This document shows, piece by piece, positions 47,036-55,719 of a stretch of 64,000 bases of DNA. The notes below the pieces were generated by a model. It had not been told where the DNA came from and ran no database searches. It saw only the letters and a program-made list of their open reading frames with translations. The DNA is taken from contig NZ_JAGPWC010000023.1 of assembly GCF_018119405.1 (NCBI RefSeq), positions 1-64,000 on the forward strand. The letters run 5' to 3'. A program made the position numbers and the translations under genes. Within the stretch, counting starts at the first letter, position 1. Every line of letters starts with the position of its first letter. Source of the DNA: Massilia sp. ST3 (GTDB lineage: Bacteria > Pseudomonadota > Gammaproteobacteria > Burkholderiales > Burkholderiaceae_D).

Positions 47036-48410
47036 AAAATTCATCCGCAAAATCCTCGGCGTCAAGAACGATCGCGATCCGACCGAACCGGTGATCCTGG
47101 GGCCGGAAGAGCACAAGATCGACCCGAAGAACGTCTCCGCGAACGCGGTCCGGGTGACCCAGACCCTGCAGGAAGCCGGCTACAAGGCCTTCGTGGTGGG
47201 CGGCGCGGTGCGCGACCTGCTGCTGGGCGTGAAGCCCAAGGACTTCGACATCGCCACCGACGCCACGCCCGAACAGGTCAAGCGCCTGTTCCGGCGCGCC
47301 TTCATCATCGGCCGCCGCTTCCAGATCGTGCACGTGATGTTCGGCCAGGACCTGCTCGAGGTGACCACCTTCCGCGGCAACGGCAGCGACAACGCGCCCA
47401 AGGACGAGCATGGCCGCGTCCTGCGCGACAACAGCTTCGGCCCGCAGCACGAGGACGCCGCGCGCCGCGACTTCACCATCAACGCGATGTACTACGACCC
47501 GGCCACCCAGAGCGTGCTGGACTACCACGGCGGCATCGAGGACATCCGCGCCAAGACCCTGCGCATCATCGGCATGCCGGAAGCGCGCTACCGCGAGGAC
47601 CCGGTGCGCATGCTGCGCGTGGTGCGCTTCGCGGCCAAGCTGGGCTTCACCATCGAGCCGACCACGCGCGCCCCGATCCCGGTCATGGCGCCCCTGATCG
47701 ACAACGTGCCCGCCGCGCGCGTGTTCGACGAGATGCTCAAGCTGCTGCTGTCGGGCCATGCGCTGGCCTGCCTCAAGGAGCTGCGCTCGGCCGGCCTGCA
47801 CCATGGCCTGCTGCCGCTGCTGGACGTGGTGCTGGAGCAGCCGATCGGCATGAAGTTCGTGACCCTGGCGCTGGAGTCGACCGACGGCCGCGTCAAGGCC
47901 GGCAAGGGCGTCTCGCCGGGCTTCCTGTTCGCCTCGCTGCTGTGGCACCAGGTGCTGGAGAAGTGGAACGCCTACCGCGCCGCCGGCGAATCGCCGATTC
48001 CGGCCCTGCACCTGGCGGCCGACGACGTGCTGGAAACGCAAACCGACAACCTGGCCCTGCAGCGCCGCATCGCTACCGACATGCGCGACATCTGGGCCAT
48101 GCAGCCGCGCTTCGAGCGCCGCACCGGCCGCGCGCCCTACAAGCTGCTGGAGCACCCGCGCTTCCGCGCCGGCTACGACTTCCTGCTGCTGCGCTGCGCC
48201 TCGGGTGAACTGCCGGCCGAGATCGGCGAATGGTGGACCGAGTTCTACGACGCCGAAGGCGGCGAGCGCGAACGCCTGGTGGCTGCGGCCAACACCCGCG
48301 AACGCGAAGGCGGTGGCCCGGCCAAGAAGCGCCGTCCGCGCCGCGGTCCGCGCAAGAGCAATGGCGAAGGCGCGCCGGCAACCCAGGGTGCGGGCGGCGG
48401 CGAGGAATGA
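47028..48410 (+). CDS. pcnB: Poly(A) polymerase I
   Basis: A 460-residue class II nucleotidyltransferase that adds poly(A) tails to RNAs for decay. Motifs are VGGAVRDLLLGVKPKDFDIATDA (in part), RRFQIVHVMF, the DFTINAMYYD segment, and YREDPVRMLRVVRFAAKLGF (in part). The C-terminus ends in a basic RRPRRGPRK stretch typical of PcnB rather than CCA-adding enzyme. It starts inside the HAD gene and its stop overlaps the folK start (ATGA). Confidence 0.96.
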   Translation: MIKKFIRKILGVKNDRDPTEPVILGPEEHKIDPKNVSANAVRVTQTLQEAGYKAFVVGGAVRDLLLGVKPKDFDIATDATPEQVKRLFRRAFIIGRRFQIVHVMFGQDLLEVTTFRGNGSDNAPKDEHGRVLRDNSFGPQHEDAARRDFTINAMYYDPATQSVLDYHGGIEDIRAKTLRIIGMPEARYREDPVRMLRVVRFAAKLGFTIEPTTRAPIPVMAPLIDNVPAARVFDEMLKLLLSGHALACLKELRSAGLHHGLLPLLDVVLEQPIGMKFVTLALESTDGRVKAGKGVSPGFLFASLLWHQVLEKWNAYRAAGESPIPALHLAADDVLETQTDNLALQRRIATDMRDIWAMQPRFERRTGRAPYKLLEHPRFRAGYDFLLLRCASGELPAEIGEWWTEFYDAEGGERERLVAAANTREREGGGPAKKRRPRRGPRKSNGEGAPATQGAGGGEE

Positions 48411-48880
48411 TCGCCTTCATCGGCATCGGCGCCAACCTGGGCGACGCCCAGGCCAACGTGCTGGACGCGATCGCGCGCCTTGGCGCCCTGCCCGGCGCCA
48501 CCCTGCTCGGCAGCTCCAGCCTGTACCGCACCGCGCCCATCGATTCGGGCGGCGACGACTACGTCAATGCCGTGGCCCGCATCGAGACCTCGCTGGGGCC
48601 GCAGGCCCTGCTGGAGGCGCTGCAGGAGATCGAACTGGCGCACGGCCGCGAGCGGCCCTACCGCAACGCCCCGCGCACCCTCGACGTCGACCTGCTGCTC
48701 TACGGCGACGAGACCATCGCCACCGACACGCTCACCATCCCGCACCCGCGCATGCACGAGCGCGCCTTCGTGCTGGCGCCGCTGCTGGAAATCGCGCCCG
48801 ACGCCCGGATTCCCGGCCTCGGCCCCGCCAGCGCCTTCGTGCCGCAGGTGGCCGACCAGTTCATCACCCGGATTGCCTGA
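48407..48880 (+). CDS. folK: 2-amino-4-hydroxy-6-hydroxymethyldihydropteridine diphosphokinase
   Basis: A 157-residue folate-pathway kinase that pyrophosphorylates the pterin. GIGANLGD at the N-terminus, SSLYRTAP, GDDYVNAV, the RNAPRTLDVDLLLYGD signature and HPRMHERAFVLAPL are all intact. The start overlaps pcnB by 4 bases. A perfect stem-loop begins at its last codons. In related genomes panB often follows closely; here about 3.4 kb of other genes intervene. Confidence 0.96.
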   Translation: MIAFIGIGANLGDAQANVLDAIARLGALPGATLLGSSSLYRTAPIDSGGDDYVNAVARIETSLGPQALLEALQEIELAHGRERPYRNAPRTLDVDLLLYGDETIATDTLTIPHPRMHERAFVLAPLLEIAPDARIPGLGPASAFVPQVADQFITRIA

Positions 48881-48898
48881 CCGGGTCAGGCAATCCGG
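48868..48898. terminator. Perfect hairpin at convergent folK / oxidoreductase ends
   Basis: Fourteen bases (ccggattgcctgac) are followed after 3 bases by their exact complement. The stem overlaps the folK stop codon and ends 2 bases before the oxidoreductase stop. There is no long T-run, so termination in either direction is likely but not certain. Confidence 0.65.
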
Positions 48899-48899
48899 T

Positions 48900-49895
48900 T
48901 CATGCGACATCCACCACGATCTTGCCGCGTGCGCTGCGGTCCTGCATGGCCGCATGTGCCTGGGTGGCTTCGGACAGCGCGAAATGCCGCCCGTCCAGCA
49001 AGACCTTGATCTTCCCTTCGTCTACCAGCCTGGCTGCCTTGGTCATGATGTGGCCATGGTTGGCGCGGCCCTTGCCGCTCAACAGGGGCAGGAGGGTGAA
49101 TACGCCTGAGTAGGTGGCGGCGCGGAAGGATAGCGGCGCCAGCGCATGCGTGCCCCAGCCCAGGCAGCTGACGACGTGGCCGTGGTAGCGGCGCGCCGCC
49201 ACGAAAGAGGCATCGAGGGTGGCGCCTCCCACGGTGTCGTACACGATATCGAAGCCTTCGCCGTCCGTGTATTGCGTGACGTATTCCTCGACGCTGCTGG
49301 CCTGGTAATCGATGAACACGGCGCCGAAGCCTTCGATGGTGTCACGCTGCCCGGCGCTGCCGGTTGCGTAGACCTCGGCGCCGGCCGCCTTGGCGATCTG
49401 CACGGCGACATGCCCGACGCCGCCGGCGCCGCCATGCACCAGCACCTTCATGCCGGCCGCGATCCGGGCGCGGTCCACCAGCCCTTCCCATGCGGTGATG
49501 AATACCAGCGGCAGGGCCGCGGCTTCGCGCATCCCGATACTGGCCGGCTTGTGGGCAAGCAGCAGAGCGTCCACGGCGGCGTATTCGGCGAGCGACCCTT
49601 GCACGCCGCCCACGCCGCCGGTCATGCCCCATACTTCGTCTCCCGGTGCAAAGCCTTGCACGCCTTCACCAACCGCTTCCACCACGCCGGCCATGTCGAT
49701 GCCGAGGATGGCAGGCAAGCTGACCCTGGCATGATCCGCCTTGCCGGCGGCAATCTTGAGATCGAGGGGATTGACGCCGCTGGCCTTGATGCGTACCAGG
49801 ACCTGGCCGGCGCCCGCAAGCGGACGGCGCAGCTCGTTCACGGTCATTGGTGCGCCGAATGCGCTGAGGATAACCGCTTTCATCGTCTGTTCCAT
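48900..49895 (-). CDS. Zinc-independent quinone-oxidoreductase-type medium-chain dehydrogenase
   Basis: A 331-residue MDR-superfamily enzyme. The N-terminal GroES-like part (VKASGVNPLDLKI variant: IKASGVNPLDLKIAAGK) and PGDEVWGM precede the nucleotide fold VLVHGGAGGVGHVAVQIAKA. No structural or catalytic zinc Cys ligands are seen, so it is probably an NADPH-dependent quinone or enone reductase. The ATG at 49895 has a ccggag ribosome site. It lies 81 bases downstream of the LysR regulator gene on the same strand and may be its target. Confidence 0.88.
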   Translation of the reverse strand: MEQTMKAVILSAFGAPMTVNELRRPLAGAGQVLVRIKASGVNPLDLKIAAGKADHARVSLPAILGIDMAGVVEAVGEGVQGFAPGDEVWGMTGGVGGVQGSLAEYAAVDALLLAHKPASIGMREAAALPLVFITAWEGLVDRARIAAGMKVLVHGGAGGVGHVAVQIAKAAGAEVYATGSAGQRDTIEGFGAVFIDYQASSVEEYVTQYTDGEGFDIVYDTVGGATLDASFVAARRYHGHVVSCLGWGTHALAPLSFRAATYSGVFTLLPLLSGKGRANHGHIMTKAARLVDEGKIKVLLDGRHFALSEATQAHAAMQDRSARGKIVVDVA

Positions 49896-49976
49896 GATGT
49901 GCTCCGGTGGGTGAGGGATGATTCAGTGTAGTGAGCCGGCCGGGGCGATTCAATGGAGCAAGAGCGGATGCAGTTT

Positions 49977-50894
49977 TCAGGAAGCCGGGATAATCGGTGC
50001 CCCGATGCCGGCCCGCGCAGCGAACAATTCCGCCACAAAGTCGACGAAGGCCCGCACCTTCGCGGCGCGCTGCTGTCTTTGCTGGAACAGCGCGTGCACC
50101 ACCGGGCCATCGGCTTGCCAGGGCTCGAGCAAGGGCAGGAGTTCGCCGCTGCGCAAGGCGTCCGCAACGGAAAGCGACAGGAACTGGCCAATGCCGGCGC
50201 CCGCCTTGCACAGCTCGAGCAGGGAATCGGCATGGTCGGAGCTGACGCGCGTATGGGGGACGACTTCGCCGGCGTCCTTGAACACCCACGGTCGCAGTCG
50301 CCTTGCTTTCGGCAGCGTGAAACCGAGGCAGGCAAAATCGCGCAATGCCTCGGTCGACGCGGGCTGGCCGTGCTGGCGTACGAAGTCCGGCGAGGCGCAA
50401 CAGACGAAGCTCGTCTGCATGAGCTGGCGTGCGACGAGACCGGAGTCCGCCACAGGCCCGATGCGGATCATCACGTCCACCCCTTCTTCGACCATGTCGA
50501 GCCAGCGGTCGCTGACGGTCGCACGGACCGTGATGTCGGGGTATTGCGCCAGGAAACGCGGCAGCGCCGGAGAGACGATCAGTCGCGAGACGAGTCCCGG
50601 CATGTCCACCCGTAACGTTCCGCTGGGCGTGTCGGCGGCATCATGGAGCCGCGCTTCCAGTTCCTGCATGTCTGCCAGCAATTGCAATGCATGCTGGTAG
50701 CACTGGCTGCCCTCGCCGGTCAGGGACATGCTGCGCGTCGTCCGGTGCAGCAGCTTCACGCGGAAATGCGACTCGAGGCTGGCCACATGGGTGGTTACCG
50801 AGGACGTGGACATGCCAAGCCGCTCCGCAGCCCTGCTGAATCCTCCCGCATCCACCACCGCGCAGAACACGCGCATCGCATCGAGCCTGTCCAT
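49977..50894 (-). CDS. LysR family transcriptional regulator
   Basis: A 305-residue regulator with the N-terminal helix-turn-helix (FSRAAERLGMSTSSVTTHVASLE) and a C-terminal substrate-binding-type effector domain. The N-terminus MDRLDAMRVFCAVVDAGGF places it in the large group of LysR regulators often controlling nearby oxidoreductases. The ATG at 50894 has an aagga site. It is flanked by the permease upstream and the oxidoreductase downstream, all on the minus strand. Confidence 0.92.
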   Translation of the reverse strand: MDRLDAMRVFCAVVDAGGFSRAAERLGMSTSSVTTHVASLESHFRVKLLHRTTRSMSLTGEGSQCYQHALQLLADMQELEARLHDAADTPSGTLRVDMPGLVSRLIVSPALPRFLAQYPDITVRATVSDRWLDMVEEGVDVMIRIGPVADSGLVARQLMQTSFVCCASPDFVRQHGQPASTEALRDFACLGFTLPKARRLRPWVFKDAGEVVPHTRVSSDHADSLLELCKAGAGIGQFLSLSVADALRSGELLPLLEPWQADGPVVHALFQQRQQRAAKVRAFVDFVAELFAARAGIGAPIIPAS

Positions 50895-50913
50895 GATGTC
50901 CTTTTTGCAGCGG

Positions 50914-52149
50914 TCAGAAAAGCAGCGCCAGGTAGATTCCCGAGACAGCCAGGGTCGCCAGCGTGACGGGTACACCCACGCGGGCATGGCTTCTCCAGTC
51001 GATGGCGATACCGTACCTGGCTGCGGCATCCACCACGATGATGTTTGCGATACTTCCTACAATCAAGAGGTTCCCTGCCAGCGTGCTGACCAGGGCAAGC
51101 AGCACGCCGCCGACTTCATGCTGGACAGCAGGCAGGAGCAGCATCACCGCTGGTACGTTGGAGACGAGGTTGGAAAGCAGGAAGGTGGCCAGAAACAGGG
51201 CTCCCGGCTGATCCAGCCGGACGCCGGCGGTGGCGAGGTACGCCATGGCGTCCGCGGGCATGCCTGTGTGCTGCAAGGCATGGTTCACCACGAAAAGGCT
51301 CATGAACAAGACCAGCAGCTCCCAGTCCACCAGGCCCAGCATCTTGCGGGAATGCAGCCGGCGGCTCATCAACAAGATGCCGGCGCCGATGAGCGCCATG
51401 TGTTCCCTCGGCCAGGGCGCCGCCAGGAAGGCCATCAACAGCGCGCCGGCGATGACAAGTCCCTTGATCGTTTGCCACGCGTCGAATGGGACTTCCCCGG
51501 TTCCCGGCCCGGGAGCGGCTGCCGCGTCGGCACTGGCGCCGGTTTCCCTCCATCGTCCGCCGGCCTGCCGGACGATCAGCGCCCAGCTGATGAAGAGTCC
51601 CACCACGACGGGCAGGAGCGCTTTCAGGAAGTAGGCGCCGAAAGGCAGACGCAGCGTTTGGCCGATCAGCATGTTCTGCGGGTTGCCGATCAGTGTCGCG
51701 GCCGAGCCGATATTGGCGGCAATAGCCAGCGCCAGGAGGAAAGGAAGCGGCGCGAGCTGGCGCCGCCTGCAGGCCTCGATCAGCACCGGTGCAACCGCCA
51801 GGCAAACGATGTCGTTGCTGAAGATGGCCGACAGGGCGGCGGTGATGATGACCAGCACAGCCAACAGGCCCGCGGGACGCAAGGGCAAGCCCGCCAGCCG
51901 GTGGGTGACCCAGTCATAAAATCCGCCAAGACGCATCTGGGCCGATATCACCATGAAGGAAAACAGCAGGATCATTGTCGGCAGGTCGATCGCCGCCACC
52001 GCCTCTTCCAGGCTCAGCGCGTCGATGCCGATGAGCGCGATGGCCCCCAGCAGCGCCACGCCGGTCCGGTCGAGCTGCAGGAAGGGCAGCCCCCCGAGGA
52101 TCATGCCGAGATAAACGATGAGAAAGATAATGAGGATAGTCGTGGCCAT
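50914..52149 (-). CDS. SLC13/ArsB-type anion permease
   Basis: A 411-residue inner-membrane protein with about eleven hydrophobic segments. Repeated motifs SAIFSNDIVCLAVAPVLIE and ASNLVSNVPAVMLLLP (the latter LLSNLVSNVPAVM) and IGNPQNMLIG are typical of the ArsB/NhaD/CitT ion transporter superfamily. The ion carried is not determinable. The start at 52149 gives a hydrophobic N-terminus; the frame extends to 52218 without clear homology, and neither start has a good ribosome site. It ends 19 bases before the LysR gene. Confidence 0.82.
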   Translation of the reverse strand: MATTILIIFLIVYLGMILGGLPFLQLDRTGVALLGAIALIGIDALSLEEAVAAIDLPTMILLFSFMVISAQMRLGGFYDWVTHRLAGLPLRPAGLLAVLVIITAALSAIFSNDIVCLAVAPVLIEACRRRQLAPLPFLLALAIAANIGSAATLIGNPQNMLIGQTLRLPFGAYFLKALLPVVVGLFISWALIVRQAGGRWRETGASADAAAAPGPGTGEVPFDAWQTIKGLVIAGALLMAFLAAPWPREHMALIGAGILLMSRRLHSRKMLGLVDWELLVLFMSLFVVNHALQHTGMPADAMAYLATAGVRLDQPGALFLATFLLSNLVSNVPAVMLLLPAVQHEVGGVLLALVSTLAGNLLIVGSIANIIVVDAAARYGIAIDWRSHARVGVPVTLATLAVSGIYLALLF

Positions 52150-52316
52150 TGGGCGTCGATAGAACGGCGTTCTCCATGTAAACCCTGCCCATCTTAGCAA
52201 AACTCCCCGGAGCTCCATGCCGTTCCTAGAAGCCCCTTTCTAGAAGCTTTCCTGCGCAATCGCGGCCGCCGCATTACACTACGCGCTCTGGAAGTTTCGT
52301 TTTCAAAAGGATATCT

Positions 52317-53156
52317 ATGAGCGCTTATCTCGGCGGTGGCGGCAACGAGGCGCCGAAGCCCGTGGCCAAGGCCGTGACCGTTCCCTCCCTGCTCGCCATG
52401 CGCGCGGCCGGCAACAAGATCGCGATGCTGACCGCCTACGATTCCAGCTTCGCGTCCCTGATGGACCGCTGCGGCGTCGAAGTCCTGCTCATCGGCGATT
52501 CGCTGGGCATGGTCTGCGCCGGCCACGACTCGACCTTGCCGGTGACGGTGGCCGATGTGGCCTACCACACCGCCTCGGTCGCACGCGGCAACAAGAACGC
52601 GCTGGTGCTGGCCGACATGCCCTTCGGCGCCTATGGCAATCCGCAGCAGGCCTACGACAGCGCCGTGCAGCTGATGCGCGCCGGCGCCCAGATGGTCAAG
52701 ATCGAGGGCGGCGCCTGGCTGGCCGACACCGTGCGTTTCCTGGTCGAGCGCGGCATTCCCGTATGCGCTCACATCGGCCTGACCCCGCAGTTCGTGCACG
52801 CCTTCGGCGGCTTCAAGGTGCAAGGCAAGACCGACGAGGCGGCCGAGCGCCTGAAGGCCGACGCGCTCGCGCTGCAGGCGGCGGGCGCCATGATGGTGGT
52901 GCTGGAAGCCATTCCGGCGGCACTGGGCAAGGAAGTCACCGACCTGCTGTTCATCCCGACCATCGGCATCGGCGCCGGTCCCGACTGTTCGGGCCAGGTG
53001 CTGGTCATGCACGACCTGCTGGGCGTCTTCCCGGGCCGCAAGGCGCGCTTCGTGCGCAACTTCATGGAAGGCCAGACCAGCATCGACGCGGCGGTCGGCG
53101 CCTACGTGGCGGCCGTGAAGGACGGCAGCTTCCCCGGTCCGGAGCACTGCTTCTAA
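52317..53156 (+). CDS. panB: Ketopantoate hydroxymethyltransferase
   Basis: A 279-residue enzyme making ketopantoate from ketoisovalerate and methylene-tetrahydrofolate, the first step to pantothenate and CoA. Motifs are [31 protein letters not shown] and TIGIGAG with metal- and substrate-binding residues intact. aagga lies just before the ATG. thpR follows after 11 bases and may be co-transcribed. panC is not in the window. Confidence 0.97.
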   Translation: MSAYLGGGGNEAPKPVAKAVTVPSLLAMRAAGNKIAMLTAYDSSFASLMDRCGVEVLLIGDSLGMVCAGHDSTLPVTVADVAYHTASVARGNKNALVLADMPFGAYGNPQQAYDSAVQLMRAGAQMVKIEGGAWLADTVRFLVERGIPVCAHIGLTPQFVHAFGGFKVQGKTDEAAERLKADALALQAAGAMMVVLEAIPAALGKEVTDLLFIPTIGIGAGPDCSGQVLVMHDLLGVFPGRKARFVRNFMEGQTSIDAAVGAYVAAVKDGSFPGPEHCF

Positions 53157-53167
53157 CGGAGACGGCG

Positions 53168-53698
53168 ATGAGTGGCCAGCAAGAGACGACCCGTCTGTTC
53201 CTGGCCCTCTGGCCGGACCCCGCCATTCGCCACCAGCTGCGCGAATGGCGCGACGCCTGGGGCTGGCCGCGCGGCGCTACCCCGGTGCATACCGACAAGC
53301 TGCACCTGACCCTGCACTTCCTGGGCAACCTCCCCTCCAGCCGCCTGTCCGAGCTGCGCGACGGTTTTAGCGTACCCTTCGATCCCTTCCGGCTGGAGCT
53401 GGGACGCGCCGTCATGTGGCCGCGCGGACTGGCGGTGCTGGAGCCGCATGGCGAGCCGCCGGAGCTGCTGGCGCTGCACGCGCGGCTGAACGAGGCGCTC
53501 GTGACGCTGGGCCTGGCGCCGGAAGCGCGCAAGTACCGGCCGCATGTGACCATGGCCAGGCGCGCCGTCGGAGCCGTCCCGCCCACTGCCGGTCCTGCCG
53601 TCACATGGGAAGCGCAAGGATATGCGCTGGTGGAATCGCGGCCAGGCGATGGCGGCGGATATATCGTCCTGCACGACTATGGCAGCCCCCCGGCCTGA
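53168..53698 (+). CDS. thpR: RNA 2',3'-cyclic phosphodiesterase (2H family)
   Basis: A 176-residue 2H phosphoesterase with two HxTx motifs: HLTL (in KLHLTLHFLG, about residues 42-50) and HVTM (in YRPHVTMAR, about 123-131). These enzymes open 2',3'-cyclic phosphates and can ligate tRNA halves in vitro. The start at 53168 follows the panB stop by 11 bases with a ggagac-like site. Length is normal. Confidence 0.9.
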   Translation: MSGQQETTRLFLALWPDPAIRHQLREWRDAWGWPRGATPVHTDKLHLTLHFLGNLPSSRLSELRDGFSVPFDPFRLELGRAVMWPRGLAVLEPHGEPPELLALHARLNEALVTLGLAPEARKYRPHVTMARRAVGAVPPTAGPAVTWEAQGYALVESRPGDGGGYIVLHDYGSPPA

Positions 53699-53728
53699 GG
53701 CCAGCACTTTCACAGCGTTAAACCGTGT

Positions 53729-53805
53729 TTCACATTGTGAAGCAGTCTCCTTCGAAAATCCGCTCGGATATTGCACTGCACAATACATCTTTTCGCAATG
53801 CGGAA
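53729..53805 (+). promoter_or_regulatory. Two palindromic operator-like sites in an AT-rich promoter region
   Basis: TTCACATTGTGAA at 53729-53741 is a perfect palindrome around one base. TTCGCAATGCGGAA at 53792-53805 is a near-palindrome of similar layout. Both lie in the 231-base AT-rich gap before the dehydrogenase-like gene. The form resembles sites used by IclR-family regulators, but no such regulator is in the window and this assignment is speculative. Confidence 0.5.
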
Positions 53806-53929
53806 TTAAGCCATTAAGTCATTGAATTTCATGGCGAAATAATCGTCTACTCTTTCCTGCCGGATAAAAGGTGCATGCATGGGTTTGACCTATGATGAAC
53901 TCATCCATTTACGGTATGGGAGAAACCAG

Positions 53930-54541
53930 ATGAGCAATATGAACGACGAAAGCCGCGCCGCGCTGGCAAGCGCCGGCTCACGCCCGATCGGGCGGGTGGG
54001 CATCATCGGCGCCACGACTGCGGGCATGGGCATCGCCATGGCATTGCTGGATGCCGACGTGCCGGTGACGCTGTACGATCCCGAGCGCGCAACGCTCGAC
54101 GAGGTCGTGGCGCTGGCGCGCCTGGCGTACCGGGACGCGCTCGACAAGGGCGAACTCGTGCAGGCGCAGACCGATCGCCGGTTTGCCCTGATGGCGGCGA
54201 CGACCAATTTCCATCACTTGAAAGACTGCGACCTGATGGTGGACGTGGGAGCAGGCGACATGGCTAGCACCGAGATAGTGTTCCGCCAGCTTGACCAAGT
54301 TGCAAAGCCAAGTTCCATACTCGTGACTACTCGGCTGGAAGCCGGCGTCGACCGGCTTGCTCGCTGCACCAGGCGTACGGGTGACGTACTTGGCATCAGG
54401 ATCCCGGTTTCCACCGGCAAGAGCGCGCCGTGGGAGCTGGTGCCCGGCAGGGATACGTCGAGCGACAGCTTGTGCACCGTCCTTGCCCTGGCCCGGCAAC
54501 TCGATCGGGTTGCAGTGATTGCCGACCCGGCCCGGGTGTAA
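53930..54541 (+). CDS. Orphan 3-hydroxyacyl-CoA dehydrogenase NAD-binding-like domain
   Basis: A 203-residue protein that resembles only the N-terminal Rossmann domain of 3-hydroxyacyl-CoA dehydrogenases (RVGIIGATTAGMGIAMALLDADVPVTLYD, in part). The glycine motif is changed: Gly27-Ala-Thr29-Thr-Ala-Gly32, where the second Gly is Thr. The region that normally holds the catalytic His (FFSPAH-like) reads RIPVSTG, and the C-terminal dimerisation domain is absent. A regulatory or binding role seems more likely than catalysis. The ATG at 53930 is chosen for its gggaga site; the frame is open to 53879. Confidence 0.75.
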   Translation: MSNMNDESRAALASAGSRPIGRVGIIGATTAGMGIAMALLDADVPVTLYDPERATLDEVVALARLAYRDALDKGELVQAQTDRRFALMAATTNFHHLKDCDLMVDVGAGDMASTEIVFRQLDQVAKPSSILVTTRLEAGVDRLARCTRRTGDVLGIRIPVSTGKSAPWELVPGRDTSSDSLCTVLALARQLDRVAVIADPARV

Positions 54542-54549
54542 GGAAAGGC

Positions 54550-55719
54550 TCAGCCGTGGCGCTTCACCACCCCGGCGCTCATTGCGATCACCAATCCCGA
54601 CAGCGATAGCACACCCAGCGCCATCATGATGCTCGACTGCGTGGCAATCCACCCCAGCACCGGCGGCGCCAGCAGCAGCCCGCCATAGCCCAGGGTCGCC
54701 ACCGCCGCCACACCTGCCCCGGCGCTCATGCCCGGAATGCGCGAGGCCGCGCCGAACAGCAGCGGCACCACGTTCGCCGCGCCCAGGCCGATCAGCGCGA
54801 AGCCGCAGGCCGACAGCAGGAAGTGCGTGCTCAGCACCGCCGTCGCCAGCCCCGCGAACATCGCGATGCCGCCCACCACCATCACCCGCAGGGCGCCGAA
54901 GCGCACGATCATCCGGTCGCCCGCGAAACGGCAAGCCGCCATCGCGATCGAGAAGGCCGAGAAGCCGAGAGCCGCGGTGGCCGGCGCGGCGCCGGTGCGC
55001 TCCTGCATCAGCAGGCCGCTCCAGTCCACCAGCGCGCCCTCCACCGCGAAGCACAGCAGGGCCAGCAGCCCGAGGCCGAGCGCGGCGCCGCGCGGCAGGC
55101 TGAAATGGCTGCCGTGCGCATGGGTCGGCGCAAAGGCCAGCACCCGCGGCGCGGCCACGGCCAGCACCGCCGTCGTGAGCACGCCCATCGCCATCGCACC
55201 CTGGCCATGGCCCCAGCCCTGGCCGATGATCAAACCGCCCAGCGCGGCGCCGAACAGGCCGCCCAGGCTGAAGAAACCGTGGAAGGAGGACATGGTCGGC
55301 AGCCCGCGCGCAGTCTCGACCTCGCTGGCGTTGGCGTTCATCGCCACGTCCAGCGCGCCGTTGGAAATGCCGAACAGGAAGGCGGTGACGAACAGCGGCG
55401 CCAGCCCGTCCACCTTCATGATCAGCCCCAGCATGAGCGCGAACGCGAAGCCGGACAGCAGGGTCATGCGGCGCGTGCCGAAGCGCGAGGTCAGCCCGCC
55501 CATCAGGGGCATGGCCATCAGCGCACCGGCGGCGATGGTCAGCAGCACCATGCTCAGGGTCGAGGTGTCGATGCCCATGCGCTCCTGCACCACCGGCACG
55601 TGGGCGGCCCACAGGCCGATGCCGGCGCCGTTCAGCAGGAAGACGGTGGAGATGGCCCAGCGTCCCGCTTCGATGCTGCGCGCGCTGGTGGTCGCGCTGG
55701 TGGTCGAAATAGGGTTCAT
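54550..55719 (-). CDS. Major facilitator superfamily permease
   Basis: A 389-residue protein with twelve predicted membrane segments and MFS loop motifs (GGLTSRFGTRRM between helices 2 and 3, and FAGDRMIVRFG at the half-way point). It resembles the FucP/YbjJ-like group of sugar or drug permeases (GALDVAMNANASEVE). The substrate is unknown. The start overlaps the deoR stop by 4 bases (ATGA), so the regulator and permease form one unit. Confidence 0.88.
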   Translation of the reverse strand: MNPISTTSATTSARSIEAGRWAISTVFLLNGAGIGLWAAHVPVVQERMGIDTSTLSMVLLTIAAGALMAMPLMGGLTSRFGTRRMTLLSGFAFALMLGLIMKVDGLAPLFVTAFLFGISNGALDVAMNANASEVETARGLPTMSSFHGFFSLGGLFGAALGGLIIGQGWGHGQGAMAMGVLTTAVLAVAAPRVLAFAPTHAHGSHFSLPRGAALGLGLLALLCFAVEGALVDWSGLLMQERTGAAPATAALGFSAFSIAMAACRFAGDRMIVRFGALRVMVVGGIAMFAGLATAVLSTHFLLSACGFALIGLGAANVVPLLFGAASRIPGMSAGAGVAAVATLGYGGLLLAPPVLGWIATQSSIMMALGVLSLSGLVIAMSAGVVKRHG

